Below, one piece after another: positions 59,895-64,000 of a stretch of DNA of 64,000 nucleotides. A model generated the notes under the pieces. That model was given only the letters and a program-made list of their open reading frames with translations, did no database searches and had not been told where the DNA came from. Made by a program: the position numbers and the translations under genes. How positions within the stretch are numbered: position 1 is the stretch's first letter; each line of letters begins with the position of its first letter. The stretch covers positions 2,232,001 to 2,296,000 of the forward strand of contig NZ_CP116257.1 of the NCBI RefSeq assembly GCF_027947595.1, read 5' to 3'. Source of the DNA: Streptomyces lienomycini (GTDB taxonomy: Bacteria; Actinomycetota; Actinomycetes; Streptomycetales; Streptomycetaceae).

Positions 59895-61424
59895 TTGTCC
59901 CACACTGGAATACGCGTGCGGCAGGCCCGCGGCGCTCTGGCCGGCGGCATGGTCCTGGCGGCCGCCGCCGCCCTGCTCACCGCGGCGCCGTCCGCACAGG
60001 CGGTGTCCGGCGAGCCCGCGGCCGCGGCCGAGCACGCCTTCACCGCCCGGCTCCGCATCGGCGAGGGCGACGCCATGCGCGGCTGTTCCGCCGCCCTGGT
60101 GCACCAGCAGTGGCTGCTGACCGCCACCAGTTGCTTCGCGGCCACCCCGGGCGACGAGGTCGGGGCCGGCAAGCCCGCGCTGAAGTCCACGGCGACCCTG
60201 GGCGGCAGGACCCTCGACATCGTCGAGGTGGTCCCGCGTGACGACCGGGACGTGGCCATGGTCCGGCTCGCCGAGCCCGTCACCACGGTCGAACCGGTGG
60301 CACTGGCCGCGAACGCCCCCGTGGCGGGCGAGACCCTGCTCGGCGCAGGCTTCGGGCGGACCCGCACGGAATGGGTCCCGAACCAGGTGCACACCGGTGC
60401 GTTCCGGGTGGATTCCACCACCGACACCACCGTCGCCCTGACCGGCCAGGACGGGGTGTCCGTGTGCAAGGGGGACACCGGCGGCCCGACCCTGCGCGGG
60501 ACGGGGAGCGGTGCCGAGCTGACCGCCGTCCACAGCCGTTCCTGGCAGGGCGGGTGCCTCGGCGAGACGGAGACCCGGACCGGCGCGATCGACGCCAGGG
60601 TGGACGGCTTGGCGGACTGGGTGAAGGACGTCCGCAACCGTGACCGGACGTACTCGGCGGACGTCGACGGCGACGGCAAGGCCGATCTGGTCGTCCTGCG
60701 CTCGAACGGCGATGTGGTCGTCCACCGCAACCAGGGCGAGGCCTTCGCCCCGGGCCGGGTCATGTCCAGCGGCTGGGGCCGCTTCGTGACCTGGAAGGAC
60801 CTGGGCCGGTTGTACTTCGCCGACGTCAACGGCGACGGCAGGGCCGACATGGTCGTGCACACCAGTGACGGGAAGATCGCCGTCCGCGTCAACCAGGGCA
60901 CCTACTGGGACCAGGGCACGCAGTGGTCCAGCGGCTGGGGCCGCTTCGTCGACGGCAGCGACCTGGGCCGGTTGTACTTCGCCGACGTCAACGGCGACCG
61001 CAGGGCCGACATGGTCGTGCACACCAGTGACGGGAACGTCGCCGTGCGCGTCAACCAGGGCACCTACTGGGACGGCGGCACGCACTGGTCCAGCGGCTGG
61101 GGACGCTTCCTGACCTGGAAGGACATGGGCCGGTTGTACTTCGCCGACGTCAACGGCGACGGCAGGGCCGACTTGATCGTGCACACCAGTGACGGGAACG
61201 TCGCCGTGCGCGTCAACCAGGGCACCTACTGGGACGGCGGCACACACTGGTCCAGCGGCTGGGGACGCTTCGTCGACGGCAGCGACATGGGCACGCTCAA
61301 GTTCGGCGACGCCACCGGCGACGGCAAGGCCGACCTGTTCGTCCACACCAAGGACGGCGGCGTCGCGGTCCGCACCAACCACGGCACCTACTGGGACCAG
61401 GGCAAGACCATGATCACGCTCTGA
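59895..61424 (+). CDS. Secreted trypsin-like pseudoprotease with FG-GAP repeats
   Basis: A 509-residue secreted protein. TTG 59895 follows AGGGAAG and gives a typical signal peptide ending in APSAQA. An S1 (chymotrypsin-fold) domain follows, but the catalytic His site reads LTATSC (S79 instead of His) and the Ser site reads GDTGGP (T195), while Asp (D119, RDVAMVRL) is kept. It therefore should not be an active protease. Cysteine pairs around residues 64/80 and 191 are kept. The C-terminal half is four 54-residue FG-GAP/VCBS repeats with Asp-rich calcium loops (DVNGDGRAD). It is probably a cell-surface or secreted binding protein. Confidence 0.88.
   Translation: MSHTGIRVRQARGALAGGMVLAAAAALLTAAPSAQAVSGEPAAAAEHAFTARLRIGEGDAMRGCSAALVHQQWLLTATSCFAATPGDEVGAGKPALKSTATLGGRTLDIVEVVPRDDRDVAMVRLAEPVTTVEPVALAANAPVAGETLLGAGFGRTRTEWVPNQVHTGAFRVDSTTDTTVALTGQDGVSVCKGDTGGPTLRGTGSGAELTAVHSRSWQGGCLGETETRTGAIDARVDGLADWVKDVRNRDRTYSADVDGDGKADLVVLRSNGDVVVHRNQGEAFAPGRVMSSGWGRFVTWKDLGRLYFADVNGDGRADMVVHTSDGKIAVRVNQGTYWDQGTQWSSGWGRFVDGSDLGRLYFADVNGDRRADMVVHTSDGNVAVRVNQGTYWDGGTHWSSGWGRFLTWKDMGRLYFADVNGDGRADLIVHTSDGNVAVRVNQGTYWDGGTHWSSGWGRFVDGSDMGTLKFGDATGDGKADLFVHTKDGGVAVRTNHGTYWDQGKTMITL
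60801..61424 (+). repeat. 162-bp tandem repeats encoding FG-GAP units
   Basis: Units begin at 60801, 60963, 61125 and 61287, exactly 162 bases apart (54 codons); the last is cut short by the stop. Copies are nearly identical at the DNA level, for example the CCGGTTGTACTTCGCCGACG segment in the first three, indicating recent duplication or gene conversion. Confidence 0.9.
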
Positions 61425-61502
61425 CGCCGAGGCTTCGTCCCGGCGCTGCCGGAGCCCCGGGTTTCCGGAGCTCCGGCCTCCGCCTCGCCCGCCGCCCCGT
61501 GG

Positions 61503-62429
61503 TCAGCGGGCGGTCAGCTCGTGGCGGGCCCGGGCCGCCGCGCCCAGCGGCACCGCGTCGGTCCCCAGGGCCGCCCGTACGAGTTTGACGGGGTGGCCGC
61601 TGATCGGCGGTTCGGCGGCGAGCGCCTCCTGGATCAGGGGTTCGAGCAGCGTCCAGGCGCCGCTGACACCTCCGCCGATGACGACCGAGCCGATGTCGAC
61701 GAGACCGGCGGTCATCACGATCGCGCGAGCGACACCGGCGCCCGCCGCCGCGTACACGGCACGGGCGTCGGCGTCCCCGTCCCGCGCCGCCTCGGCCACC
61801 TCGCGGGCGGTCGGCTCCCGCCCGGTGCGCTCGCCGTAGCGGGCACGGATGGACCGGGCCGAGGCCAGCGTCTCCAGGTGGCCGCGGCCGCCGCAGGTGC
61901 ACGGCAGGTCGCCGAAGCCGGGGATGTGGCCGATCTCGCCCGCCGCACCGTGGGCGCCGGCGCGCAGCTCGCCGCCCGTCCACAACGCCCCGCCGACGCC
62001 GGTGCCCAGGGTCATCCCGAGGACGTCCGCCTCGCCCGCCGCCGCACCGCACGCGACCTCGCCCCGCAGGAAGGCGTTGACGTCGTTGTCGAGGAAGGCG
62101 GGGACGCCCAGCGCGGTACGCAGGGCGGCGGTCACGGGGAAACCGGCCCAGTCGGTGAACGAGTCGCTCGCCACCAGGATGTGACCGGAGGCCGCGTCGA
62201 CCACTCCGGCCGCGCCCACCCCCACGGCGGCCAGCCGCCCCGGCGTACGCGCCCGTACGACCGTGAGCGCGTCGAGTGCCGCGGCGATCATCGCCCGGCC
62301 GCCACAACCGGCCGGAGTGGCCGTCTCCGCGCGGTCGAGCACCGTCAGTTCCTCGTCGCAGAGCACCACCTGGGTGGTGGTGCCCCCGATGTCGACCCCG
62401 GCGAAGACCGGGGCGTCGTGACCCCTCAC
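61503..62429 (-). CDS. ROK-family sugar kinase
   Basis: A 308-residue ROK kinase (glucokinase or N-acetylglucosamine kinase group). The ATP motif is VDIGGTTTQVVL, the catalytic region DNDVNAFLRGE, and the zinc motif CTCGGRGHLE. The third zinc ligand, normally Cys in CxCGxxGC, is His here. GTG 62429 overlaps the stop of the ATPase gene by four bases, so the kinase is translated with a peptide-type ABC ATPase. This suggests coupled import and phosphorylation of an amino sugar or muropeptide-derived sugar. Confidence 0.9.
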   Translation of the reverse strand: MRGHDAPVFAGVDIGGTTTQVVLCDEELTVLDRAETATPAGCGGRAMIAAALDALTVVRARTPGRLAAVGVGAAGVVDAASGHILVASDSFTDWAGFPVTAALRTALGVPAFLDNDVNAFLRGEVACGAAAGEADVLGMTLGTGVGGALWTGGELRAGAHGAAGEIGHIPGFGDLPCTCGGRGHLETLASARSIRARYGERTGREPTAREVAEAARDGDADARAVYAAAGAGVARAIVMTAGLVDIGSVVIGGGVSGAWTLLEPLIQEALAAEPPISGHPVKLVRAALGTDAVPLGAAARARHELTAR

Positions 62430-64000
62430 CCCTGCTCCTCCGTCCGCCCCGCGGCGAGGGTCGCCAGGCGCTCCGCCCTGCGGCCGCGCTGGACCACGGG
62501 GTCGGGCACGGGCACCGCCGCCAGCAGACGCCGGGTGTAGTCGGTCTCCGGGTGCAGCAGCGTCGCCGACGTGAGCCCCTGCTCCTCCGCCCGTCCCGCC
62601 CGCATCACGACCACCCGGCGCGCGAACTGCTGCACGACGGCCAGGTCGTGGGAGACGAAGAGGCAGGCGAAGCCCAGCTCCTCCTGCAGTTCGCCGATCA
62701 CTTCGAGGACCGCCTCCTGCACGCTCACGTCCAGGGCGCTGGTGGGTTCGTCCGCCACCAGCAGCCGCGGTTCGAGGACCAGGGCGCGGGCGAGGCTCAC
62801 GCGCTGGCGCTGACCGCCGGACAGCTCGCGCGGCGCCCGCCGGGCCACCTCCCGCGGCAGCCTGACCCGGTCGAGGACGTCGCCGACCAGGGACTCCCGT
62901 TCCCTGCCGGACAGTCGCCCGCGGTGCACCCGCAGCGGTTCGGCGACGCACTCGCCGACCGTCATACGGGGATCGAGCGAGGCGACCGGGTCCTGGAGGA
63001 CGACGCCGATGCCCGCGCGCAGCGCACGCCGCGCCCGCGCACGGGTGCGGGCCAGGTCGGCGCCGAACAGCGTCACGGAGCCGGCCGTCGGGGCGATCAG
63101 ACCGAGCGCCACCCGGGAGGCGGTGGACTTCCCGGAGCCCGACTCGCCCACCAGGCCGAGGGTCTCCCCGGGGTGGACGGCGAGGGAGACACCCTTCAGG
63201 GCGTGCACCGCGTGCTTCCCGCGGCCGAAGACCACGGAGACGTCCCTGAGTTCCACCGCCGGTTCTCCGGCCGGTGCGGCGTCGGCCTCCCGCGCCCGCC
63301 GCCCACCGGGCCCGTCGGCCTCGGCGACCGAGAGCCGCGGTACGGCGGACAGCAGTCGCCTGGTGTAGTCGTGCGAAGGGCGCAGCAGTACGTCGTCCAC
63401 GGGTCCGGTCTCCACGATGGCGCCCTGGTACATCACCGCGACCCGGTCGGCGAAGTCCGCGACGACGCCCATGTTGTGGGTGACCAGGAGGACCCCCGTG
63501 CCGGTCTCCGCGGCCAGTCGCCGCAGCAGGTCGAGGATCTCGGCCTGCACGGTCACGTCGAGCGCGGTGGTGGGTTCGTCGGCGATCAGCAGCGCCGGTT
63601 CGTTGGCGATGGCCATGGCGATGACGACGCGCTGGCGCTGGCCGCCGGAGAGCTGGAACGGGTAGGAGCGGGCCCGCTGCTCCGGCTCGGGGATGCCGAC
63701 GCGGCGGAGCAGTTCGACGGCGCGCGCGGCGGCGTCCGCCGCGGACACCCGACGGTGGTTGCGGATGACCTCGGCGATCTGCTTGCCGACCCGGGTGAGC
63801 GGGTCGAGCGCGGTGGCCGGCTCCTGGAACACCATGGAGACGGTCGATCCGCGCAGCCGGGACAGCTGTTCCTCGTCGGCGCCGACGATGTCGGTGCCGT
63901 CGACGACGGCCGTTCCGGTGGCGCGGGCGTTGCCGGCGAGCAGCCCCATGGCGGCCAGCGCGACGGTGGACTTGCCCGAGCCGGACTCGCCGACCAGGGC
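62426..64000 (-). CDS. Fused double-ATPase of a peptide/nickel-type ABC importer (partial)
   Basis: A protein of at least 525 residues, truncated by the window end (its N-terminus lies beyond 64000). It fuses two DppD/DppF-type ATPase domains. The first shows [26 protein letters not shown] and [12 protein letters not shown]. The second shows [25 protein letters not shown] and [12 protein letters not shown]. Each is followed by the oligopeptide-type C-terminal DYTRRLL motif. It should power import of peptides or glycopeptides together with permeases likely encoded beyond the window. Its stop overlaps the ROK kinase start. Confidence 0.93.
   Translation of the reverse strand, partial: ALVGESGSGKSTVALAAMGLLAGNARATGTAVVDGTDIVGADEEQLSRLRGSTVSMVFQEPATALDPLTRVGKQIAEVIRNHRRVSAADAAARAVELLRRVGIPEPEQRARSYPFQLSGGQRQRVVIAMAIANEPALLIADEPTTALDVTVQAEILDLLRRLAAETGTGVLLVTHNMGVVADFADRVAVMYQGAIVETGPVDDVLLRPSHDYTRRLLSAVPRLSVAEADGPGGRRAREADAAPAGEPAVELRDVSVVFGRGKHAVHALKGVSLAVHPGETLGLVGESGSGKSTASRVALGLIAPTAGSVTLFGADLARTRARARRALRAGIGVVLQDPVASLDPRMTVGECVAEPLRVHRGRLSGRERESLVGDVLDRVRLPREVARRAPRELSGGQRQRVSLARALVLEPRLLVADEPTSALDVSVQEAVLEVIGELQEELGFACLFVSHDLAVVQQFARRVVVMRAGRAEEQGLTSATLLHPETDYTRRLLAAVPVPDPVVQRGRRAERLATLAAGRTEEQG

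Overview
The window is a high-GC actinobacterial chromosome segment, almost certainly from a Streptomyces close to S. coelicolor/S. lividans. Signs of this are third-codon-position GC bias throughout, frequent GTG/TTG starts, ATGA/GTGA gene overlaps, a conservon (cvnABCD), a CprB-type gamma-butyrolactone-receptor homologue next to a bifunctional geosmin synthase, and the lrm/erm-mgt macrolide resistance pair known from S. lividans. I see no insertion sequences, phage genes, CRISPR arrays, rRNA or tRNA genes; this looks like conserved core-arm chromosome.

Layout. 1-3.3 kb: RibD-C-type reductase, a small stress-like protein, murC and msrB. 3.35-5.5 kb: histidine kinase/OmpR regulator pair. 5.7-9.25 kb: four-gene osmoprotectant (betaine/choline-type) ABC importer. 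9.28-14.3 kb: conservon cvnA-D preceded by an orphan sugar-type binding lipoprotein. 14.7-18.9 kb: cprB, a DUF89 protein and geosmin synthase. 19-22.6 kb: a frameshifted PDZ membrane protein, a phosphoesterase, an M24 peptidase and a degenerate aminoglycoside-phosphotransferase-like protein. 22.7-31.6 kb: trehalose/glycogen block treZ, treY, glgX, with an FHA protein and an M14 peptidase in between. 32-35 kb: SAV2148-type HEPN protein, DnaQ-type exonuclease, APH-fold kinase. 35.2-38.3 kb: sugar ABC importer lacking its own ATPase. 38.3-40.7 kb: inducible macrolide resistance (promoter, leader ORF, erm, mgt). 40.7-43 kb: MmpL exporter. 43.4-52.9 kb: sulfur assimilation operon on the minus strand (leader peptide, sulfite reductase, zinc-ribbon protein, cysH, cysC, cysD, cysN, a small ORF, sulfonate-type ABC importer, CbiX chelatase). 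53-61.4 kb: GNAT, secreted protein, GAF regulator, AidB-like acyl-CoA dehydrogenase, YihY protein and a secreted pseudoprotease with FG-GAP repeats. 61.5-64 kb: ROK kinase and a truncated double-ATPase peptide ABC gene.

How the genes work together. The sulfur operon is a complete route: import of an organosulfonate or sulfate ester, ATP sulfurylase CysDN, APS kinase CysC, APS reductase CysH and siroheme sulfite reductase, with CbiX to finish siroheme. It is headed by a short peptide of the Streptomyces cysteine-leader type, so cysteine-responsive attenuation is likely. The resistance locus methylates 23S rRNA (Erm) and glycosylates macrolides (Mgt). erm sits behind a WhiB7/WblC-like promoter, a possibly leaderless leader ORF and two mutually exclusive RNA pairings. 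mgt has its own promoter overlapped by a perfect TetR-type palindrome. GlgX, TreY and TreZ together convert glycogen to trehalose.

The most novel-looking items are the erm/mgt control region, the cysteine leader with its upstream palindrome, the conservon whose sensor lacks the expected histidine and sits behind an orphan binding protein, three enzyme-fold proteins that have lost catalytic residues, and a 34-codon ORF coupled to cysN.
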